16,434 nucleotides of DNA from Spirochaetales bacterium (lineage in GTDB: Bacteria > Spirochaetota > Spirochaetia > ARS1246), in the NCBI GenBank assembly GCA_016930115.1, contig JAFGHN010000105.1, positions 1 to 16,434 on the forward strand. The letters run 5' to 3'. Below the pieces are notes generated by a model, which saw only the letters and a list, made by a program, of their open reading frames with translations, did no database searches and was not told where the DNA came from. Shown here in pieces: positions 1 to 8,418 of this stretch (the first letter of the stretch is position 1; every line of letters begins with the position of its first letter). A program made the position numbers and the translations under genes.

Positions 1-3000
1 ACTTGATCGGCGTTATTCATTTCCACGATCGTTTTTGCCGTCAACCCCGGCGTTTTCAAGTATGCAAGCCAGCCGTCAAAGGCGTTGTGCAGTATTTTGA
101 GCGCGCGGCCCACCCCGTCGGTCTCTATGGCGATACCGTGTCCGAACGGGCCGTGTATGATATTGTTCACAATCCGTACGTCTTGGCTTCCGGTGAGCAG
201 CACCCCTGAGCTGATGTTCGTCCCCTTACCGATGACCATCGTATTGTTGGCCAAAGTGAGACTTGACCGTCTGGCATGTATCCCGATGAAATCCCTGGTG
301 TCGCTGCCGCTCAACATGTTATTCAACATCGTTCCCGTGCAATTCGAAAGGTCGAGAAGATACATGAACTCTGCCCCACCCAACCCGCGCAGCCGGCTCG
401 ACTCAAGCTGAATATCCGAGCCTTCCGCCATAAGGGCAACCGCGCCTCTGGCCGCACGCGCATCGATTTTGGCGTTTTTCAGGTGAATTGACGAAAACGA
501 GGCATCCAGACAGGTCGATATCCAGGCCTCTCGGTTGCCGATGAGAATCACGCCATCGCTTTCCAGGTCGCACTCAACGAGTTGCAGCGCTATGGCTTTT
601 GTCTTCCCCTGCCCCGAGTCTATCCGCGTACCATAAAGCTCTATTGAGCTGGAAGTGGCACGAAGCCCCGCGGTCCTTCTCCCGGTTCCCGGTTCCAACA
701 CGGAAGCGCTCATTATCAGACTCCCAACGCGCGACGCAGTGACAAGTTCCACGTCCCCGGCGGAATCTTCATACCCAACCGAGCTTTCGTTCATATTGAA
801 TTTGCTGCCTGAAATCCTGAGGAGCCCGCGGGCATTCACGTCTCGTACAAAAAACACACCCTTCTTGATCGTCACCTCGCCGGCCTTCTGTTCATAAATC
901 GGGTAAGGTCCGCATGAATCGAAGAGAAACCGGCAGTTTGAAATCTCGAGATTGCCGCCTTCCTGGCCGATCAACGTGCCGCCAATGCTATCTGAAACCG
1001 AACGCACCGTGAGATTATTCAGACTGACGTTCGCCGTATTGCCGATACTCAACACGGTGCCGTTCGCTGCGAGTTCCTTTGCGACCACAAGATTCGTCGT
1101 ATCCGAAGCTTTTGTTTCCTTCCAGCTTCCGTCGGCAAAGCCTCCGTAGATCGCAAGGACGCCCTCAAGAGCAATTCGCTCGTAAAGGGTATACGATCCT
1201 TCGGCCAGATAAATTGTCTTCCTTTCCGATGAGCTTGATTCTTCGATAGCTGCCGATAGTGTACGGAAAGGTCTGCTTCTCGATCCGTCGAAGAGGTCGT
1301 TACCGTTCGGCGACACATACACCACCTGTCTGTCGATATAGGCTGTCCATTCATGCGTACGGATACTCTGATTACCGGCGTCATCTTTCGCATACGCCGA
1401 GATGACGTATCTGTCGATCCCACCCGATAGCGACTTCAAAGTGATAGGTCCACTGTAAAGAGCGTAACTTCCTCCGTTTACAGATATATAAGCGTTTCCT
1501 TCTGCGTACTGAAGTTCCACCTGAAAATCATTCTGGAAGAACATCTCTTCACGCCAACCCGGAATATCCGGCGCAGGAGGTGGTGTCTTGTCGATGGTAA
1601 ACCGCACGATCTGTTCTTTTACGGGCGAAGAGTTGCCCGGTTTGAACACCGCCGCCCTTACTGCGAAGCGAAGCGTCTCGCCCGGCGCCGCATCAAAGGA
1701 TAATGTCTCCGGCATCGCCGCAGAGAACGGGCTCACCCGCGCCGGAATCGGACCGTTTGTCGTCACGTCATACCTGACGTCCGCCTGGTTCTCCGCCCGT
1801 TTTATGGTACACCGGGAATTGTAGAGCATCCCATTTTCCACGCCGCTGAAGAGACTTTCGGCAGTACGGCCGGGCAAGTCCAGTGACATCGAGCCAAGCT
1901 CGCTTCTGTTCCCGGCTTTGTCCTTTGCGTAGTAGGCCAATACGAGAGATTCCTGGTTCTCCTCATAGGGGATGGTGAAAGGCCCGGAATAATCGTGGTA
2001 ACTATCCAACGACACCTCTCTGTCCGCCGCAACCATGTAATGGATGTTGTTCTCGGCGGTGCCCGGCCAGGCTATCGATACCGTTGAATCTCCGGCAAAC
2101 TGGACCTGTGGAGCGGGTGCTGATTGAGGCTTGAGCCGATCGACCGTGAAACGGGCAACCGACTGGGCGCTACCGTTTCCCACTTCATCGACAGCGAGAA
2201 ACCGTATGGTATACACGATCTCCCTGTTGGCCTCACCGCGCAGTGTGAGACTCTCCCCGTATCTGCTTGAAGTGCTTGCCGGGACAGCCGGAAGAGAACC
2301 ATCCGTCGACATCTCATAATACACCGGAAAGGGAGACAGAACTGTCAATACAACGTTGTCACGTGAAAGGCCGGCCGGAGGAACTCCCGAGATGACCGGT
2401 TTGGGCGGCGGTTTTTTGTCCACGGTTACTCTGTATGTTTCGGGATTCGCCGTGGTATTACCCGCGTCGTCTACCGCAGCCAGGAGTAACCTGTAAGCCT
2501 TTTCCTCACCGTGTTCGGCATCGAGGCGTATCGGGCCGGTGAAACGGCGCGCTTTCCCGCCGAGGGGATCGACGAGCTCGTCCTTATCAGCCGCTATCGA
2601 AACGAAAACAGCATCCGCCGACACCGGCGGCGGAAGAACAAAAACCGCGTGGCTGTAGGAGGCGCCGTTCACGATACCTCCGGGCACCGGCAGTTCGGGC
2701 GGTTCCAGGTCAATGATGAACGCAAATTCGCGAGCTTTCCCGTTTAGCGCCCCTTCCCTCAAAAACGGTTTCAGCTTCACGCGGTAGGTGACTCTCTCGC
2801 CGTCCACGCCATCAAAGGATACTCCTCCGGCCAAAAGGCTTGAGTTTCTTTCGGGATCAGGGGGCTCACTTCCATCGGTAGTGAAGGTGTAATACACCAG
2901 CGGAGCATCTTCCGGCGATTTTGGAACGAGTTTCTGCGCGGATTTGTAGATTCCGCCATTTCGCGGGCCGTCGTAATCCGGGAGCCAGGGCGTTCGCCTG

Positions 3001-4922
3001 TCATCGGTGAGCTGGAAAGTCGGGGAAACGGAACTTGCGTTGCCGCTTCTGTCAACCGCAATCGCCTTTATCTTCACTTGATTCAACTCACCATCAACGG
3101 GGTGGACCGCTATCACGCCGTCATAATGATCTGAACCGGTGTCAGGCATCTTTGGCTCTGAACCGTCCGTCGTCATGGTGAAATACACTTCTTCAGGGCT
3201 CACTATTTTCACGCTACCGGCCGCCAATTGAAATTCCGGCGGATCGGGAGGAGTCTTGTCCACAAGCACGCGAAACGGATCCGTCGGTACAGAGAAGTTG
3301 CCGGCTGTGTCTGTTGCTGCAAACCTGAACGCAAATATCCTCTCCATGCCGTATGGCACGTTCAGCTCGATATACCCCTCCTCGCTGACATACGAGCTCA
3401 AACCCGGCTCCGCCGGGAGTGTATCGTCCAGAGTCATTTCAAAGATGATTCTTGTGCCAAACTCGCTTTTCACCCCTATCGTAATCCCGCCGGCCGCGTT
3501 CCTGCCGAGATACGTAATCTCCGGAGCGGCGGGCGCGATACGGTCAAACGTAACAAGGGAAGATGAAACCAGGCTTTTGCGTCCGTTTGCACCGAAACCC
3601 GCCGCTTTGATCAACAAAGAACCCGCCTTGCTCTCTTCAGGAAGCTTCAACGCAAAAGGTCCCCGGTATTCCGTGGATGATCTGTCCGGCGAGGTACCGT
3701 CTATGGTGTAGTGGATTGCCGCATCCTCGGGTCCGAGTATCCGCACTTCCGTATCTTCGTTGAGCGGTGGCGTGTGGCTGAAAAGGATCTCCGGTTGAGA
3801 CGGGGTCCTATCGTCGAGAATAAAAAAATAACGCGACTCGGGAATTCCGTTTCCGATATCCGTTTCGCCGATTACCCGGAATGCGATGTACTTCAGACCA
3901 TTTCTCACAAGGTCGATCTTGAAGGGAGTCTCGTAAGCGAGCGCTTTCCGCGCGGCCGGCGTGTCGTCAAGGCTGTAGTACAGAATGTCTCTCGATTCAA
4001 GTTGTATGAGTAACAGTTTGTCGTGTATGCCGCTCTCGAGCCGGATCAAATCAACATCCGGCTCATCGACGGTAAACTCGACCATCGAGGTCCGTATTTC
4101 TCCGGTCGACCTGAGCTTTCCGGCCACCCTCACCCGTATCACGCCGTCGATATTGAGCAAAAACGGTCTTCGGTATTCAGCACCAAAGACTGCTGGGTCT
4201 TCACCGCCAAGGCTGTATTTGATCCACTCGTACCCGGAAGACCGTATTACCAGATACTGCCGGTTGGCGAATACACCGGCCACCGGGCTCAGTATCTGCA
4301 ATCCCTCTGATGATACCGATTCAGAAGTATCGATGGTGTACGTCCAGACTCTCAAATCACTCGAATTGCCGGCGGAGTCCACGGCAAATGCCTTTATGGT
4401 GTGAGAGACAACTCCCCTATTTTCCGCCGGGAGCTCGATTGGCGCTCCGGTCCAAAGCCTCGCGTCCTCACCAAGACAGCCGTTTACGCACACGTAATAG
4501 GAACAATCAGGATCTTCCGGTTCAAAGGGCAAGAGGGAAACGGCTATGGGGTTCCCGTAGGTACCCTCGGGAATGCTGACCGAAGGGGCAAGTGGCGGCC
4601 TTTTGTCTATTACGTATGAAAACTCCTTTTTGCGAACGGTCTCTCCGTTGACGCGGGCCTCTACCCTCAGAGTATACACCCGCTCTTCACCTTCTATGGC
4701 GCTCAACGTAAAGGGGAAAAGGTATTCCACAAATTTCGGATATCTGCTTTCAGCGAAAGAATAGTAGATTTCTTCTTCCTCTCCCGCCCGCAAAGCGACC
4801 CGCTGGTCAGCCGGATAGCTACCGGGGGGTACGGACACGGTAATAACCGATTGCGAGAACACCCCAACGGGAGAGATCAATAGCAGCGCGGCAAAAACGT
4901 AAATACCAAGATGTCTCAGCAT
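1..4922 (-). CDS. Giant secreted repeat protein: ~13 Ig/chitobiase-C-like repeats + DUF1565 beta-helix (3' end outside window)
   Basis: An uninterrupted frame of 1640 codons runs off the left edge, so the C-terminus is missing. The ATG at 4922-4920 lies inside the end of the upstream phosphoribosyltransferase gene (7-bp overlap, ATGCTGA), which suggests translational coupling. Residues 1-23 are a signal peptide (MLRHLGIYVFAALLLISPVG, cleavage near FS|QS) with no lipobox Cys. Residues ~25-1195 are about 13 tandem repeats of ~92 aa. Each has a 'YYsxDGsxP'-like strand, an 'AVDxAGNxS' segment and a closing 'F.VDKxPPxxP' linker (linker Asp at 106, 555, 738, 835 and 1111). This resembles the chitobiase/beta-hexosaminidase C-terminal (CHB_HEX_C/Fn3-associated) and bacterial Ig-like families. 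From Y1202 the motif YVSPNGNDLFDGSRSRPFRT marks a DUF1565 parallel beta-helix, followed by ~22-25-residue rungs to the window edge. Inference: an exported or surface adhesive or glycan-binding protein. Substrate and anchoring are unknown. Confidence is high for the architecture and low for the function. Confidence 0.9.
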   Translation of the reverse strand, partial: MLRHLGIYVFAALLLISPVGVFSQSVITVSVPPGSYPADQRVALRAGEEEEIYYSFAESRYPKFVEYLFPFTLSAIEGEERVYTLRVEARVNGETVRKKEFSYVIDKRPPLAPSVSIPEGTYGNPIAVSLLPFEPEDPDCSYYVCVNGCLGEDARLWTGAPIELPAENRGVVSHTIKAFAVDSAGNSSDLRVWTYTIDTSESVSSEGLQILSPVAGVFANRQYLVIRSSGYEWIKYSLGGEDPAVFGAEYRRPFLLNIDGVIRVRVAGKLRSTGEIRTSMVEFTVDEPDVDLIRLESGIHDKLLLIQLESRDILYYSLDDTPAARKALAYETPFKIDLVRNGLKYIAFRVIGETDIGNGIPESRYFFILDDRTPSQPEILFSHTPPLNEDTEVRILGPEDAAIHYTIDGTSPDRSSTEYRGPFALKLPEESKAGSLLIKAAGFGANGRKSLVSSSLVTFDRIAPAAPEITYLGRNAAGGITIGVKSEFGTRIIFEMTLDDTLPAEPGLSSYVSEEGYIELNVPYGMERIFAFRFAATDTAGNFSVPTDPFRVLVDKTPPDPPEFQLAAGSVKIVSPEEVYFTMTTDGSEPKMPDTGSDHYDGVIAVHPVDGELNQVKIKAIAVDRSGNASSVSPTFQLTDDRRTPWLPDYDGPRNGGIYKSAQKLVPKSPEDAPLVYYTFTTDGSEPPDPERNSSLLAGGVSFDGVDGERVTYRVKLKPFLREGALNGKAREFAFIIDLEPPELPVPGGIVNGASYSHAVFVLPPPVSADAVFVSIAADKDELVDPLGGKARRFTGPIRLDAEHGEEKAYRLLLAAVDDAGNTTANPETYRVTVDKKPPPKPVISGVPPAGLSRDNVVLTVLSPFPVYYEMSTDGSLPAVPASTSSRYGESLTLRGEANREIVYTIRFLAVDEVGNGSAQSVARFTVDRLKPQSAPAPQVQFAGDSTVSIAWPGTAENNIHYMVAADREVSLDSYHDYSGPFTIPYEENQESLVLAYYAKDKAGNRSELGSMSLDLPGRTAESLFSGVENGMLYNSRCTIKRAENQADVRYDVTTNGPIPARVSPFSAAMPETLSFDAAPGETLRFAVRAAVFKPGNSSPVKEQIVRFTIDKTPPPAPDIPGWREEMFFQNDFQVELQYAEGNAYISVNGGSYALYSGPITLKSLSGGIDRYVISAYAKDDAGNQSIRTHEWTAYIDRQVVYVSPNGNDLFDGSRSRPFRTLSAAIEESSSSERKTIYLAEGSYTLYERIALEGVLAIYGGFADGSWKETKASDTTNLVVAKELAANGTVLSIGNTANVSLNNLTVRSVSDSIGGTLIGQEGGNLEISNCRFLFDSCGPYPIYEQKAGEVTIKKGVFFVRDVNARGLLRISGSKFNMNESSVGYEDSAGDVELVTASRVGSLIMSASVLEPGTGRRTAGLRATSSSIELYGTRIDSGQGKTKAIALQLVECDLESDGVILIGNREAWISTCLDASFSSIHLKNAKIDARAARGAVALMAEGSDIQLESSRLRGLGGAEFMYLLDLSNCTGTMLNNMLSGSDTRDFIGIHARRSSLTLANNTMVIGKGTNISSGVLLTGSQDVRIVNNIIHGPFGHGIAIETDGVGRALKILHNAFDGWLAYLKTPGLTAKTIVEMNNADQ

Positions 4923-5524
4923 AGATCCGTCCCGATAAGCAGAGAACGTGTTTCCGGATCGATATGAGGATAATACGATTCTATCTCGTCCCGGGTTAGC
5001 CCCTCCAGCTCATGGCTCATGTAATGGATCCAAACATCATTGTCAGGGGTTTTTATCTCATGACGTCTGCAGAAGAAATCCGGTTGCACAGGAAGGACCG
5101 CGCTCCCGCCGGAGAATACTTTGTAGTCATGCACCGCTATTTTCAGATCTTCACGGGGAATACCTTTATCCATGATTATTTCTGCAAGATGATTGATCGT
5201 TCTGCCGGAATCAAATATATCGTCGACGAGCAACACTCTGTCCCCGGTGCGCAGGTACTCCGGTGAGTAGGTCCACCCGTCAACCATCACTCGTTGATGT
5301 TGTCTCAGATCGGTATAGGAACGCGCAACAACGGCTGCGTAAAAAACGGGGCGCTCGTTCCTTCGTACCATCTTGAAATATTCACTTATGACGTTGCCTA
5401 CATAAGCCCCGCCACGTAGAAGCACATAGATAATATCCGGCACGAAACCCGATTGGTGAATCTCGCGGGCCATTTTTAGCGAATTGTTCCGCACATTGTC
5501 ATAGGAGAGAAAGTCTTTACGCAA
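4916..5524 (-). CDS. Phosphoribosyltransferase-domain protein (type I PRTase, hypoxanthine/xanthine/orotate-like)
   Basis: The protein is 202 aa. The PRPP-binding signature is clear at residues 97-109 (VLLVDDIFDSGRT), preceded by the 'VLLRGGAYVG' loop at ~34-43 that usually binds pyrophosphate. The family transfers phosphoribose from PRPP to a base (purine salvage or similar) in the cytosol. The base specificity cannot be read from the sequence, and the C-terminal half (~140-202) does not let me choose between HPRT/XPRT-like and other members. The start is TTG at 5524, chosen because AGGAAAGG (5527-5534) precedes it and no in-frame ATG fits the conserved N-terminus. The gene overlaps the start of the giant repeat-protein gene by 7 bp, so the two are probably co-translated, though no functional link is evident. 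A small open frame in another frame overlaps its start. Confidence 0.85.
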   Translation of the reverse strand: MRKDFLSYDNVRNNSLKMAREIHQSGFVPDIIYVLLRGGAYVGNVISEYFKMVRRNERPVFYAAVVARSYTDLRQHQRVMVDGWTYSPEYLRTGDRVLLVDDIFDSGRTINHLAEIIMDKGIPREDLKIAVHDYKVFSGGSAVLPVQPDFFCRRHEIKTPDNDVWIHYMSHELEGLTRDEIESYYPHIDPETRSLLIGTDLC

Positions 5525-5603
5525 CGCCTTTCCTGTATACCTGTTCAGTTTCTGTATCGTTCATAACCATGAAAAAATCCATCAGATTTTTCGCATGAAA
5601 CAC
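5517..5603 (-). CDS. Possible small ORF bridging map and the phosphoribosyltransferase gene
   Basis: This frame is open from a stop inside the end of map (near 5633) to TAA at 5519-5517. From GTG at 5603 it encodes 28 aa (MFHAKNLMDFFMVMNDTETE, then QVYRKGVA). Shorter starts are ATG at 5570 and ATG at 5564. The stop overlaps the first codons of the phosphoribosyltransferase gene in another frame, an arrangement typical of translational coupling. The residues look protein-like, but no good Shine-Dalgarno sequence precedes any start and I recognise no family. It may equally be chance reading of non-coding spacer. Confidence 0.2.
   Translation of the reverse strand: MFHAKNLMDFFMVMNDTETEQVYRKGVA
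5527..5534 (-). promoter_or_regulatory. Ribosome binding site for the TTG-started phosphoribosyltransferase gene
   Basis: On the minus strand this reads AGGAAAGG. The AGGA core lies 6 nt before the TTG at 5524. It decides the start in favour of TTG, because there is no ATG at the conserved N-terminus. Confidence 0.55.
5571..5592 (-). terminator. Weak AT-rich hairpin after map, possible terminator
   Basis: Minus-strand GAAAAATC, loop TGATG, then GATTTTTTC can pair over about 8 bp with one bulged T. The 3' arm is itself a T-run. The stem is almost all A-T, and no separate U-tract follows, so it would be a poor intrinsic terminator. It lies inside the candidate small ORF. Confidence 0.22.
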
Positions 5604-5616
5604 GACGATTGCACAG

Positions 5617-6369
5617 TCACGTCTGTAGTCCGGTCAGGATTTGAGGTTTTCCGTCAACAACCGCAATTGTATGCTCAAAGTGGGCGGATATACTTTCGTC
5701 AACGGTAACCACCGTCCAATTATCGTCAAGAGTGACCACCTCGTCTGTGCCAATATTGATCATCGGTTCCAAAGCCAAAACCATGCCGTTCTTGATTCTC
5801 GGGTTGGGGCCTGAGTTGATGCAATTAGGAACCTGTGGGTCTTCATGAAGCTCGAAACCGACGCCGTGGCCGCAGAACTGGTGCACAACCCCAAATCCAT
5901 TTCTGGTTGCGTGCTCGTATATCGCCGCGGATATGTCGTGTATTCGATTACCGGGTTTCGCCTGTTCAATCCCAAGGTAGAGACACTCCTCCGTCACTTT
6001 CAGAAGACGGTCGACCTCCGGTTCGACCTCCCCAATCCTCAAGGTGAACGCAGCGTCCGCAATGTATCCGTTCAACTCCACGCCAAGATCGAGGCTCAAG
6101 ATATCACCGTTTTCCAAACTCACTGTATTTGGGATACCATGTATGACCACCTGATTGACCGAGGCGCAGATACTTGCCGGGTAACCCATATAGCCAAGGA
6201 ATGCCGGTTTTCCGCCCCGTGACAGGATGTAATCGTGTGCCATCTTGTCGAGTTCCAGGGTGGTGACTCCCGCTCCGGTATTCTCTTTCAAGAGCTGAAA
6301 AGTCTCGGCAAGAATTCTCCCGGCATTCTTGATGCGTTCGATATCGTCTCTGTTCTTAAGTCTTATCAC
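5617..6369 (-). CDS. map: Methionine aminopeptidase, type I
   Basis: The protein is 250 aa, the usual length of a bacterial type Ia enzyme without an N-terminal extension. It removes the initiator Met from nascent proteins in the cytosol using a dinuclear metal centre. All ligands and catalytic residues align with the E. coli pattern: H77 (VVIHGIPNT), D94 (SLDLGVELNG), D105 (YIADAAFT), H168 (FCGHGVGFELHEDP), E201 (LALEPMINIG) and E232 (HFEHTIAV). The GTG start at 6369 matches the family N-terminus ('IRLKNRDDIERIKNAGRI'). Its Shine-Dalgarno sequence is poor. It lies 34 bp after the TPR lipoprotein gene and could be in the same transcript. Confidence 0.97.
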   Translation of the reverse strand: MIRLKNRDDIERIKNAGRILAETFQLLKENTGAGVTTLELDKMAHDYILSRGGKPAFLGYMGYPASICASVNQVVIHGIPNTVSLENGDILSLDLGVELNGYIADAAFTLRIGEVEPEVDRLLKVTEECLYLGIEQAKPGNRIHDISAAIYEHATRNGFGVVHQFCGHGVGFELHEDPQVPNCINSGPNPRIKNGMVLALEPMINIGTDEVVTLDDNWTVVTVDESISAHFEHTIAVVDGKPQILTGLQT

Positions 6370-6403
6370 GGGCTACCAGCTTTCGCACTGTGTTACCTTA
6401 CTT

Positions 6404-7993
6404 TCATTCAAGTTTCTGTTCAAGCAACTCGACAAGTATCGCCGCCTCGTTCGCTCCGGGATCAAGATCCAGAGCGTACATCGCTTCCTGAATGGCGATC
6501 TCGAAGTCCCCACGCTCATACAGGATACGCGCGGTGGCCGCGCGCAGAAATGCCTTCGTTTTCACATTGTCAGGTTCGCGTCTTGCGAGTGTATTTTCCG
6601 CCATCCTGACATACTCCATCGCCTCAGTGTAATCACCGGCGCGCCCGGCCAGGACACTCAGGTTGTAGGCGGTCTCCCATCGCGGCAAAAGTTCGTAGGA
6701 TTTCTCGAAGGCCTCCGCCGCCGTTTGAGCGGCGTCATCCATCAGCGCATGATAGCCTGCAAGGAATCGTGACCATCCTGTCTCTCCGTTCTCGCGCTCC
6801 CAGGTCTCCACAAGCCTTGCCAAGCCTTTCCGGTCGTTCGAAGCGATAAGGCTCGCGGCGAGATGGTTTGCGACCCGCTGCTGCTCGGGTTCCTGGAGAA
6901 AGGCGTTCCAGAAGGCGCTCTCCAGACGAAGGCGGTTTGCATCCGTTGGGTTGATGGCCGTCGAAACAACCGTTATCTCCGGGTCACCGGGATAAAGCTC
7001 TGCGTATCGACTCACCAGGTCTTCCGATCGGGCCGCCTCACCGGCTTCGAAAACAACGATAATTTCGGCCAGGAGGAGCTGACGCACCTCAGGGAAGAGT
7101 TGTTTGCCTGCTTCGATGAGCTCGAGTGCGCTCTTGTCTTCACCCCGCTGTGCGAGGATGATGGCAGCGTCGGCGTATGGTATCCATGACATGCCGGGAG
7201 CTTCCGCCGCGAGACGCCGATAGAATGTAAGCGCCGAATCATGATCGTTGAGCTTGAGATAGATGTCGCCCCCTACGAGCAGGCGTTCACCACTCTCCAG
7301 AGATTCAAAAGTTCTTTTTGCATCATCGAACCTGCCGGCATCGTAAAAAAGCAATAGTGCCGGTTGCGGGTACTCTGCGGAAAACGGCTCGATGGTGCTT
7401 ACCGCAGTGGATATCTCCCCGTTTTGGGCAAACTTCAACGCGGCAGCGAGGTTGAAGCGGCTGTCCCCGAACAACTCCGCCGCCCTGGCGAGCTGAACCG
7501 GGTCTTCGGAAGACACGGCAGCAAGCAGCAGATTGTCTTCACTCGCCTCCTTTATCAACCCTTTGTCCACGGACCTCTTCCGCAGCACAGCCTCGTTTAC
7601 GAGGGGCCTCCATCTTTCGTCATCAAGATACTCTTGTGCATACCGGTGGGCCATCTCGATTCTGCCGGTGCGTAGAGATGCAAAAACGCACAGCGCCGCG
7701 ATTTCCTCAGCCCCCGAAATCTCACCGATCGCCGCTTTTGAAATCGCATAGAGCGTCTCATAAGATCCGCCGGCATGACCAAGGTTGTACGCCCTCTTCA
7801 GAACCGACAACCACCGGCCACGGCTCGACGCCAGCGACGCGGCCTCCCGTACGCTCTCATCGGCCTGTTTGAGTGCGCCCATGGTGATTTTGGCGTCAAT
7901 ACCGGCAATGAGCTCATCGAAATCCACCTCTTGCCGGTGACAGGCGCCACACAGCATGGCGCAGGCGGCGGCGACCGCCACCAGCCGTTTCAA
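6404..7993 (-). CDS. TPR-repeat lipoprotein, function unknown
   Basis: The protein is 529 aa. The N-terminus has a basic start, a hydrophobic stretch and a relaxed lipobox-like site (MLCGAC, Cys18 preceded by Ala), which is plausible for a spirochaetal lipoprotein although -3 is Cys rather than Leu. The remainder is helical tetratricopeptide-type repeats. They are degenerate in the middle ('LNDHDSALTFYRRLAAEAPG') and clearest near the C-terminus ('GDYTEAMEYVRMAEN', 'GDFEIAIQEAMYALDLDPGA'). It is probably a periplasm-facing scaffold. The start is TTG at 7993 and overlaps the nusB stop as TTGA (4 bp), so translation is probably coupled. The alternative of a later start would remove the signal sequence. 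No enzyme motif is visible. Confidence 0.8.
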   Translation of the reverse strand: MKRLVAVAAACAMLCGACHRQEVDFDELIAGIDAKITMGALKQADESVREAASLASSRGRWLSVLKRAYNLGHAGGSYETLYAISKAAIGEISGAEEIAALCVFASLRTGRIEMAHRYAQEYLDDERWRPLVNEAVLRKRSVDKGLIKEASEDNLLLAAVSSEDPVQLARAAELFGDSRFNLAAALKFAQNGEISTAVSTIEPFSAEYPQPALLLFYDAGRFDDAKRTFESLESGERLLVGGDIYLKLNDHDSALTFYRRLAAEAPGMSWIPYADAAIILAQRGEDKSALELIEAGKQLFPEVRQLLLAEIIVVFEAGEAARSEDLVSRYAELYPGDPEITVVSTAINPTDANRLRLESAFWNAFLQEPEQQRVANHLAASLIASNDRKGLARLVETWERENGETGWSRFLAGYHALMDDAAQTAAEAFEKSYELLPRWETAYNLSVLAGRAGDYTEAMEYVRMAENTLARREPDNVKTKAFLRAATARILYERGDFEIAIQEAMYALDLDPGANEAAILVELLEQKLE

Positions 7994-8412
7994 GTTTTGC
8001 CCCCGGCTTTTCTCACACCATCGAGTACACCGTTTATGAACTTATACGATTCGTCACTACCGAACTGTTTGGCAATTTCGATAGCTTCATCGATGGTTAC
8101 CGTCGGCGGAATTTCAGGCTGGAAGATGAGTGCGTAGATGCTCGTACGGAGGATAGCCAGATCCACCCTGGCTATCCTGTCCAGATCCCAATGTTCAGTG
8201 TGATTCTTGATGGTTTCGTCTATTCGATCGATATTTTCGATGGTACCGCCCACAATGTGACCGGCAAAAGCAAGCACGTCGGCACCCAATCTATCCCGCC
8301 GCTCCGTTTCCAGCCAATGGAATTCCACTAGATCTTCAATGGCGGGTTTAGTCGCATCCCAGGCAAAGAGGGCTTGAAAAGCTATGACCCTTCCTTTACG
8401 CCGAGATCCCAT
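7990..8412 (-). CDS. nusB: Transcription antitermination factor NusB
   Basis: The protein is 140 aa, the normal NusB length. It starts with the family signature 'RRKGRVIAFQALFAWD' and has the typical C-terminal helices 'LRTSIYALIF.PEIPPTVTIDEAIEIAKQFG' and 'KFINGVLDGV'. NusB binds NusE (ribosomal protein S10) and the boxA RNA to allow full-length rRNA transcription. The ATG at 8412 has AGAGAAAG immediately upstream. The gene starts 6 bp after the parvulin gene and overlaps the TPR lipoprotein start by 4 bp. Its usual partners (ribH, ribosomal genes) are not next to it here. Confidence 0.96.
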   Translation of the reverse strand: MGSRRKGRVIAFQALFAWDATKPAIEDLVEFHWLETERRDRLGADVLAFAGHIVGGTIENIDRIDETIKNHTEHWDLDRIARVDLAILRTSIYALIFQPEIPPTVTIDEAIEIAKQFGSDESYKFINGVLDGVRKAGGKT

Positions 8413-8418
8413 CTTTCT

